This document shows positions 45,204-53,934 of a stretch of DNA of 64,000 nucleotides, in pieces. This DNA is from JBOFIQ01 sp051654905 (GTDB lineage Bacteria > Actinomycetota > Actinomycetes > Propionibacteriales > Propionibacteriaceae). Below the pieces are notes generated by a model. It ran no database searches, was not told the origin of the DNA, and saw nothing but the letters and a program-made list of their open reading frames with translations. Where the stretch lies: the NCBI GenBank assembly GCA_051654905.1, contig JBOFYY010000158.1, forward strand, positions 62,001-126,000. The letters are read 5' to 3'. Made by a program: the position numbers and the translations under genes. The stretch's first letter is position 1; each line of letters opens with the position of its first letter.

Positions 45204-46067
45204 ATGTCTACGTGGGAAGATGGCCCTGAATACGCGCCACAAGAGCTACCAAATGCTTTTATTGCGCCGGAAAAAGCTGTCGCTCTTAGCGAATCATCAG
45301 CCCCTACCGCGACTCTCCCGGAAACCATTTTCCCGCCGCCGCAAACCTGGAATGCGCCTGCAGCAGCTCCACTAGAAACACTAACGCTTCCTAGCAAGGA
45401 TCAACGTAACCCTACTACCCCTTACGAAGTGACAGCAGTACTTTCACCATCACAACGATCTCCATGGTCGCCCATATCTTCTCCCACTAGCGACAGCGTC
45501 ACAGCCAAGACAAACTTAGATCCACGACAACCATTAGGATCTGGACTGCCTATCCAAGAAACCAATGCCACACCAGCTTGGGGGACTTCCGCCACAGCAG
45601 TGACTCGTCCTGCTGAAACTAATGTCGTCAGTAATATCCCGATCCAGCCAGGATGGTTCCCCCCGCAACAAGCAAAGCCAGCATTAAATTTTTCTTCATC
45701 CTCCAAACTTTTTCTTAACCAAATTGGGATTATTGTTCTAGCCAGCTTTGCTATTGCTGCGCTTAGCGGATTACTCGGGACACTAAAATTCATAGCACCT
45801 GTCGCCTACGGCATCGGAGCTATCACTGGAATAGCTACGATCACAGCAAATAGAAAAACTACTCGCAATGTTTTGATGACTAATCTGGTACTTCTTGTAG
45901 TAGTCGGAGCAATCTTGCTCGCCACCGATCCTGCTGGACCGTGGGAAGGGTGGCTCACCTTGGGCGGACTAGCATCGCTGGCAGCATTGGTAACTATTCC
46001 ATTACTACTAGCGCTTGTCTATACCGACAAGAACAACATACCTACGCTATCGCAGCCTCATGCATAA
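45204..46067 (+). CDS. Membrane protein with proline-rich cytoplasmic N-terminus
   Basis: A 287-residue protein: about 165 residues rich in Pro, Ser, Thr and Ala, then four hydrophobic segments at roughly 172-192, 195-215, 222-243 and 252-275. No enzymatic motif. The start is ATG 45204, seven bases after TAGACT (45191-45196); earlier ATGs would overlap the csp gene. Family not recognised. Confidence 0.75.
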   Translation: MSTWEDGPEYAPQELPNAFIAPEKAVALSESSAPTATLPETIFPPPQTWNAPAAAPLETLTLPSKDQRNPTTPYEVTAVLSPSQRSPWSPISSPTSDSVTAKTNLDPRQPLGSGLPIQETNATPAWGTSATAVTRPAETNVVSNIPIQPGWFPPQQAKPALNFSSSSKLFLNQIGIIVLASFAIAALSGLLGTLKFIAPVAYGIGAITGIATITANRKTTRNVLMTNLVLLVVVGAILLATDPAGPWEGWLTLGGLASLAALVTIPLLLALVYTDKNNIPTLSQPHA

Positions 46068-46110
46068 GAGTTTTTCTTACTGAGCCTCAATACATGGCAC
46101 CATAGTTGTT

Positions 46111-46986
46111 ATGTCACCACACATTCGTACTCGCGTAGCTATAGCTATCGCTTTTTTTATAGCGATTCTTGGCATTATCGTGGTCCCGCGAATGATGTCT
46201 GGAAACTCAAATCGTCACAGTGAAAGTAATGCTGTCGAAGCAGCTGCAACTTCACAAACCGTATCACCGCATCTAAATATCACAACCACTACAGCTTCTC
46301 CTTCTAGCACTAAGAAAGACAATGCTCCACCAGCACCACCTCGAGAACTTGCACTACTAGGAAATACTCTCGACACTTTTACGCTGACTTGGAAACCGTC
46401 ACCTGACAGCGTTGGAACTATCACCCACTACCTTGTCGCGGTTAATGGCACAGTTGTTGCCAACGTAAATGTTCCTATCGCAGAGTTAGTTTGGCCCGGT
46501 GGCCCTGATCAAGTATTAGTCCAAGTAGCTGCCGTTGACGCGAATGGGAACCAAAGCCCTTGGTCTGCAGTATGGATTATTCCGCCAGCAGGAGTTCCAT
46601 TAATTCCTAGAACCACCCCAGCTTCAGATCCCACAACCACTAAATCTGAGCCTGCCGTACCGCTACCTACCAGCGATATTGTCACACCTGAACCAACAAC
46701 ACAGCCGTCATCGCGCTCTACAGAACCTGATAGTTCCGATATTGCACCAATAGATTCTCCTAGCGAAAGTTTGGCGCCAAGCAGTGCACCATCTTTACCA
46801 GAATCTCCAGTGTCCCCAGAACCTAGTTCTTCTTGTTCGAATGACCCTGGTGTGCCAGCGCCTTACCCTTCGGTAACTCCTACGATTACGGCGGCACCCC
46901 CACCACCAAGCAGTTCGCCTTCCCCCGATTTGAGTCAGCCCAGTCCTATCCAGCCTTCGACACCAAGCCCAACACCTTCGCCTTAA
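46111..46986 (+). CDS. Membrane-anchored fibronectin type III protein
   Basis: A 291-residue surface protein. One hydrophobic anchor (residues 9-27), a Ser/Thr linker, one FN3 domain at about 70-160 (TLTWKPSPDSVGTITHYLVA to SPWSAVWII) and a 130-residue Pro/Ser/Thr-rich tail ending PSP. The tail could span the cell wall or be glycosylated by Pmt. It follows the preceding membrane gene by 43 bases. Its stop overlaps the convergent Nudix stop within TTAA. Confidence 0.8.
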   Translation: MSPHIRTRVAIAIAFFIAILGIIVVPRMMSGNSNRHSESNAVEAAATSQTVSPHLNITTTTASPSSTKKDNAPPAPPRELALLGNTLDTFTLTWKPSPDSVGTITHYLVAVNGTVVANVNVPIAELVWPGGPDQVLVQVAAVDANGNQSPWSAVWIIPPAGVPLIPRTTPASDPTTTKSEPAVPLPTSDIVTPEPTTQPSSRSTEPDSSDIAPIDSPSESLAPSSAPSLPESPVSPEPSSSCSNDPGVPAPYPSVTPTITAAPPPPSSSPSPDLSQPSPIQPSTPSPTPSP

Positions 46987-47504
46987 GAAAGAGGCACAGA
47001 TTCAAAAACGTCGTGCCCTAGATCTTTGGCATTCTCACTAGGAATTGCAGCTAACTTAGCGATAACAGCTACGTCATCCCAAGCCCATATTTGAGACAAT
47101 TCCGCTTCGGTAAACCAGCGCCAATCCCCTGATGTTGCTTTCTCGCGCTCAGTTTGAAAACGTGTTTCCGCAGCAAAACAATTCTTTGCTTGCCATACAA
47201 AATAAGTTTCCTGCTGATCTACAATCTGATCGCTGTAGCTCAAGGTCGCTAATCGCGTAGCAACTGGTTTTCCTAACATATCGCTAGTTACATCAATACC
47301 TAGTTCTTCGGATACTTCCCGAATCGCAGCTTCAATAGCGTTTTCACCTGGATCAATACCGCCACCGGCAGTAGTCCACCAAGATCTACCAGCAATGGCT
47401 GGGTCCCAACGCTCCCCTAACAAATACTTATCTTCTGCAACTACAATTACTCGTGCTGCTTGACGTGTTTTACGAGGACGCAGAGTTACTGCATTGCTAC
47501 TCAT
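46983..47504 (-). CDS. Nudix hydrolase
   Basis: A 173-residue Nudix protein with an intact Nudix box, GGIDPGENAIEAAIREVSEE followed by LGI, near residue 48. Acts on a nucleoside-diphosphate-linked substrate that cannot be told from sequence. It ends tail-to-tail with the FN3 gene with a four-base overlap. Confidence 0.9.
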   Translation of the reverse strand: MSSNAVTLRPRKTRQAARVIVVAEDKYLLGERWDPAIAGRSWWTTAGGGIDPGENAIEAAIREVSEELGIDVTSDMLGKPVATRLATLSYSDQIVDQQETYFVWQAKNCFAAETRFQTEREKATSGDWRWFTEAELSQIWAWDDVAVIAKLAAIPSENAKDLGHDVFESVPLS

Positions 47505-47557
47505 AATTTCTCTCTTTCTTCACAACAAAGCCTGCTTCATTAAGCTAAAACGGGATG

Positions 47558-48250
47558 TCACGCTAAAGCACGACGCGGACGATCGACAGCGATTCCATCA
47601 ATAACAGAGATGACTCGATCGCACCTATTAGCAATATCTGCATCATGAGTAGCCATGATTATTGTGGTTTGTCGTTGCTGATGTAGCTCCGCAATAACAT
47701 CTAAAATTTCACGCGCTGTTGCCGAATCAAGATTTCCGGTCGGTTCATCAGCCAACAGTAATTTCGGTTGCGAAACCAATGCTCTAGCAATAGCGACGCG
47801 CTGCTGCTGTCCGCCGGAAAGTTGACTCGGAAAGGATTTCTCTCGCCCTTCCAGCCCTACTGAGACAAGCAGTTCTCTAGCGTAGTTCCTCTTATCTGAA
47901 CTCAGCGAGCGACCAACTAGCGGTGCACATACATTATCTAACAATGAAAGTGACGGCACCAAATGAAACTGCTGAAAAATAAAACCAATAGCTGATCGAT
48001 AGTCTGCAGCCGCTGACCGTGAAAACTTTGTAATATCGGTCCCATCGATCTCAATTGCGCCACTATCGGGCACGTCTATCGCTCCAATTAGATGCAGCAA
48101 CGTAGATTTTCCAGAACCAGAAGCTCCTACTAGCGCAGTCATAGATCCAGCTTCAATGTTGAATGATGCTCCATCAGCAGCCTTTAGTACTGATCCATCA
48201 CCCATCTTGTAAGACTTACATACTTCACGAAGTACAACTGCAGCGCCCAT
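47558..48250 (-). CDS. ABC transporter ATP-binding protein (MacB/LolD type)
   Basis: A 230-residue ATPase of the lipoprotein/macrolide exporter class: Walker A GASGSGKST (near 41), Q-loop FIFQQFHLVPSLS, signature LSGGQQQRV, Walker B LLLADEPTGNLD and the H-loop ATHDADIA. No FtsX-like permease lies next to it, so its partner is encoded elsewhere or lost. It follows cutC by 12 bases on the same strand. Confidence 0.92.
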   Translation of the reverse strand: MGAAVVLREVCKSYKMGDGSVLKAADGASFNIEAGSMTALVGASGSGKSTLLHLIGAIDVPDSGAIEIDGTDITKFSRSAAADYRSAIGFIFQQFHLVPSLSLLDNVCAPLVGRSLSSDKRNYARELLVSVGLEGREKSFPSQLSGGQQQRVAIARALVSQPKLLLADEPTGNLDSATAREILDVIAELHQQRQTTIIMATHDADIANRCDRVISVIDGIAVDRPRRALA

Positions 48251-48262
48251 TGTAGTTTCCTT

Positions 48263-49018
48263 TTACTGTTCTGTATTGAGGAAAGTGTTGCTCTGATCTA
48301 TAGAATGTTGGCGTTTTTGTTCATGTCGAATTTCGGTATCAATCAACTGTCGCCAGCTTTTAACTAGAGTTGCATCAACACGATCTTTCCAGTCGCCTCG
48401 CGGTCGAGCACTTTGCCCAATATGAAACTTACGTACCCCAGCTTTAACTAGCCACGGTACATGTTCTGCAGCTAATCCCCCACTTACCATTACCAATGAC
48501 GCGATCTGACTATTTGCACTAGTACGCGCGATAAGTTCATCTAATCCGTAGGAAACTCCTCGTGAAGATCCTGCGGACATCACCGTCTCTAACCGCGGTA
48601 ACTGTGTTACTGCCGACCAAGCTTTACCAAGATCTAGCGTGTAGTCGATAGCTCGATGAAAAGTCCAAGGCCAGTGCCCACCAGCAACTAGTTCCGCGCA
48701 GGTTCGGTCATCAATCTCGTCATATCCATTAAGGAAACCTAGCGTCATCCCCTCAGCGCCAGCAGATAAATAAGCAGATATCAAACCCTGTAACCGCACA
48801 AACTCGCCACCGTCAGTAGAAAACCCTTCTCGCAGACGAACCATGACCCGTACTGGCAACGATGTGGCAGCACAAATCTGCTCTACCTGATCTGGGGTCG
48901 GCGATAATCCCACCTCATCATCTTGATTCCGCAACACCAACAACCGATGAGCACCACCATCTGCGGCAGCTTTTGCATCAACAGCAGTAAGAGCTACTAC
49001 TTCTAGCAACGAAGTCAT
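48263..49018 (-). CDS. cutC: CutC family protein
   Basis: A 251-residue TIM-barrel protein named for copper homeostasis, though its true role is uncertain. Typical segments: LLEVVALTAVDAKAAADGGA at the start, VMVRLREGF, GFLNGYDEID, WTFHRAIDYT and a C-terminal KFHIGQSAR. Probably co-transcribed with the downstream ABC ATPase. It is divergent from the TPR gene. Confidence 0.9.
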   Translation of the reverse strand: MTSLLEVVALTAVDAKAAADGGAHRLLVLRNQDDEVGLSPTPDQVEQICAATSLPVRVMVRLREGFSTDGGEFVRLQGLISAYLSAGAEGMTLGFLNGYDEIDDRTCAELVAGGHWPWTFHRAIDYTLDLGKAWSAVTQLPRLETVMSAGSSRGVSYGLDELIARTSANSQIASLVMVSGGLAAEHVPWLVKAGVRKFHIGQSARPRGDWKDRVDATLVKSWRQLIDTEIRHEQKRQHSIDQSNTFLNTEQ

Positions 49019-49097
49019 GCACCTATCGTGCCCTGTCTGGAAACTGATCTATAGCCGCCACGCGGAAATTATCTCTGCAGGCATCTAGACTGCAGCT

Positions 49098-49808
49098 ATG
49101 ACCAGTGCGTATCTTGATGGTTTCTTCCTCGACGCCCTATGGGATTTTGACGATACCGAAGCCACTCGCGAACGTCTCCTAGACGTTCAGCAACATGCCG
49201 AATCTCCAATAAGTGACGAACTCGCCACCCAAGTCGCGCGAACTTATGGGCTAGAGCGACGGTTCGCTGAAGGTCATATAGTTTTGGACCAAATCATCAG
49301 TGACGATCCAGTCTTAAAGCAACGTCTTGCTTTAGAGCGAGGTCGGCTTTTCAAAACCGATGGGCTTATCGAAGAAGCTATCGAATGTTTCACCGAAGCC
49401 GCGGTACTAGCTGCTGACTCCTACCTGAGCGTCGATGCTTTTCATATGCTGGCTATCGCAGATCCAGAAAATAGTAAATCCCATACTGACGCAGGGTTAG
49501 CACTCGTGCGAACAAGCCAAGATCCACGAGTTATGAGATGGGAAGGGCCATTATTAAATAATCATGCGTGGAATCTGGCTGATTCCGGAGATGAAACCGG
49601 GTCATTACCGGTCTTTACTGATGCCGATATTTGGTTCTCTATTCATGGTGACCCGCACCAGATTCTGATGGCACGCTGGGCGCTAGCTCATATGTTGCGC
49701 CGTACTGGGCATATTGAAAAAGCTCGCACTATGTTAAGTGAACTTCATGACCAGTTCCCGCAGCACCCCATGATTATCGAAGAAATGCGACGGCTCGTTG
49801 AAGAATAA
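49098..49808 (+). CDS. TPR-repeat protein
   Basis: A 236-residue helical protein with degenerate tetratricopeptide repeats (LFKTDGLIEEAIECFTEAAV; ALAHMLRRTGHIEKARTMLS). Likely a soluble scaffold; partner unknown. TAGACT (49086-49091) lies six bases before the ATG, so the mRNA is likely leaderless. A strong hairpin follows and is shared with the convergent groEL. Confidence 0.82.
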   Translation: MTSAYLDGFFLDALWDFDDTEATRERLLDVQQHAESPISDELATQVARTYGLERRFAEGHIVLDQIISDDPVLKQRLALERGRLFKTDGLIEEAIECFTEAAVLAADSYLSVDAFHMLAIADPENSKSHTDAGLALVRTSQDPRVMRWEGPLLNNHAWNLADSGDETGSLPVFTDADIWFSIHGDPHQILMARWALAHMLRRTGHIEKARTMLSELHDQFPQHPMIIEEMRRLVEE

Positions 49809-49826
49809 AATTAGCCAGGAATCAGT

Positions 49827-49873
49827 AAGCGGCGGCCCTTCTACAAGTAGAAGAACCGCCGCTTATAATTTTG
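49827..49873. terminator. Terminator between TPR gene and groEL
   Basis: Arms TAAGCGGCGG...TCTA and TAGA...CCGCCGCTTA (49827-49844, 49849-49866) with one internal mismatch, a four-base loop and a TAATTTT tail. It lies between two convergent genes. Confidence 0.88.
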
Positions 49874-49904
49874 GCTTACCTAGTTAGGTAGCAGCGTCAT
49901 GGAT

Positions 49905-51536
49905 TTAGAAATCCATACCGCCCATGCCACCCATACCGCCGTCGCCGCCAGCCATTGGCACAGACTTTTCTGGCTTGTCGGCAATAACAGCTTCAGTGGT
50001 TAGGAATAGCGCAGCAATAGATGCCGCATTCTGTAGCGCAGAACGGGTTACCTTAGCTGGGTCGATAATGCCGCTATCGAGCATATTTACGTACTCGCCA
50101 GTAGCTGCGTTAAGACCTTCACCAACCGGGAGTGATCCAACCTTCTCCGCTACGACGCCACCTTCTAGACCAGCGTTGATCGCGATCTGCTTTAGCGGAG
50201 CCTGAGCAGCTGCCAGTACGATCTGAGCGCCGATCTTCTCGTCGCCAACTAGCTCGTCGAGTTTGACAGCCTTTGACGCCTGTAGCAGGGCTACTCCGCC
50301 GCCGGGGACGATACCCTCTTCTACAGCTGCCTTCGCATTGCGTACGGCATCTTCAATGCGATGCTTGCGCTCTTTTAGCTCTACCTCAGTAGCAGCGCCA
50401 ACCTTGACCACAGCTACGCCACCAGCCAGTTTGGCTAGACGTTCCTGTAGCTTCTCACGGTCGTAGTCAGAGTCGGAGTTTTCCATTTCCTTACGGATTT
50501 GGTTTACTCGGCCTTCGATCTGAGCTTTGTCGCCAGCGCCATCAACGATGGTGCACTCGTCCTTGGTCACGACGACCTGACGAGCCTTGCCTAGCAGTTC
50601 AAGAGTTACTGCGTCGAGCTTTAGTCCAACCTCTTCGGAGATAACCTGTCCGCCAGTGAGAATAGCGATATCACCCAGCATCGCCTTGCGACGATCACCA
50701 AAGCCTGGAGCCTTAACAGCAACCGACTTGAAGGTGCCACGGATCTTGTTGACGATCAGACCAGCTAGGGCTTCGCCTTCAACATCTTCGGCAAGCACCA
50801 ACAGCGGCTTGCCGGACTGAATAACACGCTCTAGAACTGGTAGCAGATCTTTCAGCGAACCGATCTTAGAGTTAGCGATGAGGATGTATGGATCGTCGAG
50901 GACGGCTTCCATACGCTCAGTGTCGGTAACGAAGTAAGGCGAGATGTAGCCCTTGTCGAAGCGCATACCTTCGGTGAGCTCTAGGTCAAGACCGAACGTA
51001 TTCGACTCTTCGACAGTGATAACGCCTTCTTTGCCTACCTTATCCATCGCCTCAGCAATGATGTCACCGACAGTCTCGTCAGCGGCAGAGATCGAGGCAG
51101 TTGCCGCAATCTGCTCACGGGTTTCAACTGGCTTAGCCATAGCTAGCAGCTCAGCAGCAATGGCCTTTACAGCCTTCTCAATACCCTTCTTTAGCGACAT
51201 GGGGTTAGCGCCAGCGGTCACATTGCGTAGTCCTTCACGGACCATTGCTTGGGCAATGACAGTGGCGGTGGTGGTACCGTCTCCAGCAACATCATCAGTC
51301 TTCTTAGCGACCTCTTTGACTAGCTCAGCGCCAATCTTTTCGTAGGGATCTTCAAGTTCAATTTCTTTAGCAATTGAGACACCGTCGTTGGTGATGGTGG
51401 GAGCGCCCCACTTCTTCTCCAGTACGACGTTGCGGCCCTTGGGTCCGAGCGTCACCTTAACGGCGTCGGCGAGGGTATTCATACCCTTCTCTAGACCGCG
51501 ACGCGCTTCGGCGTCGAATGCAATCAGCTTTGCCAT
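49905..51536 (-). CDS. groEL: 60-kDa chaperonin
   Basis: A 543-residue GroEL with the ATP site VAGDGTTTATV, start MAKLIAFDAEARRGLEKGMN and a Gly-Met-rich tail GGMGGMGGMDF. GGAGG precedes the ATG. No groES is adjacent, as for the single groEL2 loci of Actinobacteria. Two CIRCE boxes upstream indicate HrcA heat-shock control. A longer upstream reading has no support. Confidence 0.97.
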   Translation of the reverse strand: MAKLIAFDAEARRGLEKGMNTLADAVKVTLGPKGRNVVLEKKWGAPTITNDGVSIAKEIELEDPYEKIGAELVKEVAKKTDDVAGDGTTTATVIAQAMVREGLRNVTAGANPMSLKKGIEKAVKAIAAELLAMAKPVETREQIAATASISAADETVGDIIAEAMDKVGKEGVITVEESNTFGLDLELTEGMRFDKGYISPYFVTDTERMEAVLDDPYILIANSKIGSLKDLLPVLERVIQSGKPLLVLAEDVEGEALAGLIVNKIRGTFKSVAVKAPGFGDRRKAMLGDIAILTGGQVISEEVGLKLDAVTLELLGKARQVVVTKDECTIVDGAGDKAQIEGRVNQIRKEMENSDSDYDREKLQERLAKLAGGVAVVKVGAATEVELKERKHRIEDAVRNAKAAVEEGIVPGGGVALLQASKAVKLDELVGDEKIGAQIVLAAAQAPLKQIAINAGLEGGVVAEKVGSLPVGEGLNAATGEYVNMLDSGIIDPAKVTRSALQNAASIAALFLTTEAVIADKPEKSVPMAGGDGGMGGMGGMDF

Positions 51537-51647
51537 GTGTACAAAATCCTCCGGTTCGGGCAAAAACCCGTTGGTGGTTTTCAAGGGTACGCTTCGCACG
51601 GTGCCCGCGACGGACGACATCGTCTGATGCCTCACCACGCTTGACGC

Positions 51648-51674
51648 GTAGCACTCTCAAGGCGAGAGTGCTAA
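51648..51674. promoter_or_regulatory. CIRCE element 1 (HrcA operator)
   Basis: TAGCACTC, nine bases, GAGTGCTAA: near-perfect match to the TTAGCACTC-N9-GAGTGCTAA consensus. It lies about 110 bases before the groEL start. Confidence 0.93.
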
Positions 51675-51682
51675 TCATATTT

Positions 51683-51709
51683 TTAGCACTCGCCACCAAC
51701 GAGTGCAAA
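51683..51709. promoter_or_regulatory. CIRCE element 2 (HrcA operator)
   Basis: TTAGCACTC, nine bases, GAGTGCAAA: two mismatches in the right arm. It lies eight bases beyond element 1, upstream of groEL and about 40 bases before the divergent gene at 51749, so HrcA could affect both. Confidence 0.9.
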
Positions 51710-51748
51710 CACTTCCCGTTATTTGTCCCCATAAGCTTCAATAGATAT

Positions 51749-52174
51749 ATGACTTCTCAGCAGCGTCTGCGCCGCGTTCTGAACTGGAGCAACGGATCAA
51801 CACTGCTAGGGCTAGGCATCGCTCGCTTAGGACATACCAAGCTACGCTGTAGCGACGATGGGCTCTGGATCGCAGAAGGCTACCACTTCAGTTTTCCTTA
51901 TGCCAGCGCTTTCACCGTAGGCGATGTCATCATTACCGCGCTAACTTTGGAGGAACTGGAGTCGACCCTACCGCATGCTCTCGCACACGAAGAACAACAT
52001 TCTCGCCAATGGGCCTACTGCTGGGGAATCGGATTCTTGCCAGCTTATCTTTTATCAATGGCATGGTCATGGATAACTACTGGGGATAGAGCTGCTGGCT
52101 GCTTTTTTGAAAAAGAAGCAGGGCTAGCTACCGGCGGCTACTGCGAATATCCTCGCCGCAAACTACGCCGCTGA
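51749..52174 (+). CDS. Conserved hypothetical protein with HEEQH motif
   Basis: A 141-residue protein. Central ALAHEEQHSRQWAYCWG resembles a metal-binding HExxH-type helix (HEEQH), followed by a hydrophobic stretch FLPAYLLSMAW and then FFEKEAGLATGGY. It may be a small actinobacterial membrane-associated hydrolase-like protein; function unknown. It is divergent from groEL across the CIRCE pair. Its 3' end overlaps the convergent DUF3263 gene by 37 bases. Confidence 0.75.
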   Translation: MTSQQRLRRVLNWSNGSTLLGLGIARLGHTKLRCSDDGLWIAEGYHFSFPYASAFTVGDVIITALTLEELESTLPHALAHEEQHSRQWAYCWGIGFLPAYLLSMAWSWITTGDRAAGCFFEKEAGLATGGYCEYPRRKLRR

Positions 52175-52440
52175 TCCCTCATCCGACGCAGTCGATTCAC
52201 AACTAACGGTTCGGAAACTAAGGCTGCCGGATTATCTAAGAGCCGATTCAAGATTTGGTAATACCGAGTGGCTGATATCCCAAAAGTTTCTCGAATATTT
52301 TCCTCTTTTATAGCAGCGCTCTTCCAAGAACCTTTTTCGAAATCTAAAATTGCATGTTCTGCCTTGGTAAGCCCTCGAACCGTAGGCTGCTGCGACGAAG
52401 ATGCGATCATGTAATTCAGTCTACTTATCGGTTCTGACAT
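52138..52440 (-). CDS. DUF3263 family protein
   Basis: A 100-residue basic protein. GLTKAEHAILDFEKGSWKSA and FGISATRYYQILNRLLDNP are characteristic of DUF3263, an actinobacterial family with a predicted helix-turn-helix. M11 is an alternative start. Convergent with the previous gene. Confidence 0.85.
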   Translation of the reverse strand: MSEPISRLNYMIASSSQQPTVRGLTKAEHAILDFEKGSWKSAAIKEENIRETFGISATRYYQILNRLLDNPAALVSEPLVVNRLRRMRDQRRSLRRGYSQ

Positions 52441-52544
52441 TCTTAATAGTTCGCATTACGACTTTCCATTTCTTGACTGATCCGTGATTTTGCCACCAAC
52501 TCCCGGTAGCCTGTCAGGGCAGGTAACTAACCAACACAGGAGAC

Positions 52545-53729
52545 ATGATGCAGCGCATCACTGGAAAGACGCAGTACTACGCATGGGGAGACCAGCATGC
52601 CATCGCATCGATCCGCGGCACTGCCCCGTCTGGAAACCCAGAGGCCGAATATTGGTTAGGCGCCCATCCGGCGGCACCTTCTATGGTTACTGACACATCT
52701 CTTCCTGCGATCATCTCGGCTAATCCTGCTCTATTAGGAGATGCAAGCCGCCAAGCTTTTGGAGATCGGCTTCCTTTCCTACTTAAGATTTTAGCTGCGG
52801 CTCAACCACTGTCGCTACAAGCCCATCCCACGCGAGAGCAAGCAGTAGCTGGTTTTGCCCGCGAGAATGCGGCAGGCGTCGAATTATCTGCTCCCGAGCG
52901 TACTTATAAAGACGATTGGCCCAAACCTGAAGCTATCGTCGCATTGAGCGAGTTTCATGCACTCTGCGGTTTTCGCCATCCAGCACGCACCTTAGAGCTC
53001 TTTGATGCTCTTGAAATCCCAGTCTCTCTCACATCTATTTTGGGGCCGCTTTCGGAGCGGCGCGGCAGCGCAGCAATGGCAGAAGTATTTCTGGATTTAC
53101 TTTCGCTAGATAAAGATCGCAAATCGTTAGTCGAACACATTGTGGCAGCAGCAGTAAGTAAAATCGATGCTCCCGGAGAATTAGGTCTTTTTGCTCGCAC
53201 AGCTGTCGAGTTAGATGAGTTCTATCCGAGTGACCCTTCTATCGTGGCGGCAATGCTACTTAACCGAGTAGTACTACGTCCCGGCGAAGCACTTTTCCTA
53301 GAAGCTGGCATCATGCACGCCTACATTAAAGGTGTTGGCGTTGAAGTTATGTCCAGTTCTGACAATGTCCTTCGCGGTGGACTCACTCCCAAACATATTG
53401 ATGTTGACGAGCTAGTCAGCGTCGTATCGTTTGAACCAACCTCCGCCCAACCAATTGATACTGACGCTATCTCTCCTGGAGTTTTTCGCTACCGCACTAA
53501 AGCACCCGAGTTTGCTCTCTGGCGTTTCGATCTTCCCGATGCTGAGGCTGCTATCCCAGAACAAGGCGCCCGCATATTGTTGCTGACCTCTGGTGAAGCA
53601 ACAATCAGTAATAGCTTAGAAGCTCTTACTCTCCGCAGCGGGGAAGCCGTCTTCTTGAGCGACTCCGATCACGACCTGAAAATTCATGGTAGAGGCCAAG
53701 CTTTCATGGCTGGCCCCGGCGTTATTTAA
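52545..53729 (+). CDS. manA: Mannose-6-phosphate isomerase, class I
   Basis: Interconverts fructose 6-P and mannose 6-P, feeding GDP-mannose and polyprenyl-phosphate-mannose used by Pmt. The 394-residue protein has YYAWGD at the start, EYWLGAHPAAPS, zinc ligands in LSLQAHPTREQA, and LEAGIMHAYIKGVGVEVMSS. AGGAGAC precedes two adjacent ATGs; the second is at better spacing. Confidence 0.95.
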   Translation: MMQRITGKTQYYAWGDQHAIASIRGTAPSGNPEAEYWLGAHPAAPSMVTDTSLPAIISANPALLGDASRQAFGDRLPFLLKILAAAQPLSLQAHPTREQAVAGFARENAAGVELSAPERTYKDDWPKPEAIVALSEFHALCGFRHPARTLELFDALEIPVSLTSILGPLSERRGSAAMAEVFLDLLSLDKDRKSLVEHIVAAAVSKIDAPGELGLFARTAVELDEFYPSDPSIVAAMLLNRVVLRPGEALFLEAGIMHAYIKGVGVEVMSSSDNVLRGGLTPKHIDVDELVSVVSFEPTSAQPIDTDAISPGVFRYRTKAPEFALWRFDLPDAEAAIPEQGARILLLTSGEATISNSLEALTLRSGEAVFLSDSDHDLKIHGRGQAFMAGPGVI

Positions 53730-53785
53730 CGAGAGCGATTTCATCGGCTATACTCTTATTCCGTTAGATGAGCTTCTCATCTTTC

Positions 53786-53858
53786 GCCCCTGTAGCTCAG
53801 TTGGTAGAGCAGCTGTCTTGTAAACAGCAGGTCGTGGGTTCGATTCCTGTCGGGGGCT
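53786..53858 (+). tRNA. tRNA-Thr (anticodon TGT)
   Basis: GCCCCTG/CGGGGGC acceptor, D arm AGCTCAGTTGGTAGAGC, anticodon arm GCTGT-CTTGTAA-ACAGC giving TGT, T arm GTGGGTTCGATTCCTGT. Discriminator T; CCA is not encoded. Confidence 0.96.
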
Positions 53859-53860
53859 CT

Positions 53861-53898
53861 TAGGCTGGTAGCAGAATTTTTGCTACCAGCCTATTTTG
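53861..53898. terminator. Terminator after tRNA-Thr
   Basis: Thirteen-base perfect arms TAGGCTGGTAGCA / TGCTACCAGCCTA (53861-53873, 53881-53893) followed by TTTTGA. It also lies at the 3' end of the convergent membrane-protein gene. Confidence 0.9.
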
Positions 53899-53934
53899 AA
53901 ATGTGCATTTCCTAGCCAACCGCGGGAACGAGCC

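Noticed and set aside
51457..51741. Open frame across the groEL 5' end
   Set aside because: It overlaps groEL and both CIRCE boxes in another frame; no motif or start signal.
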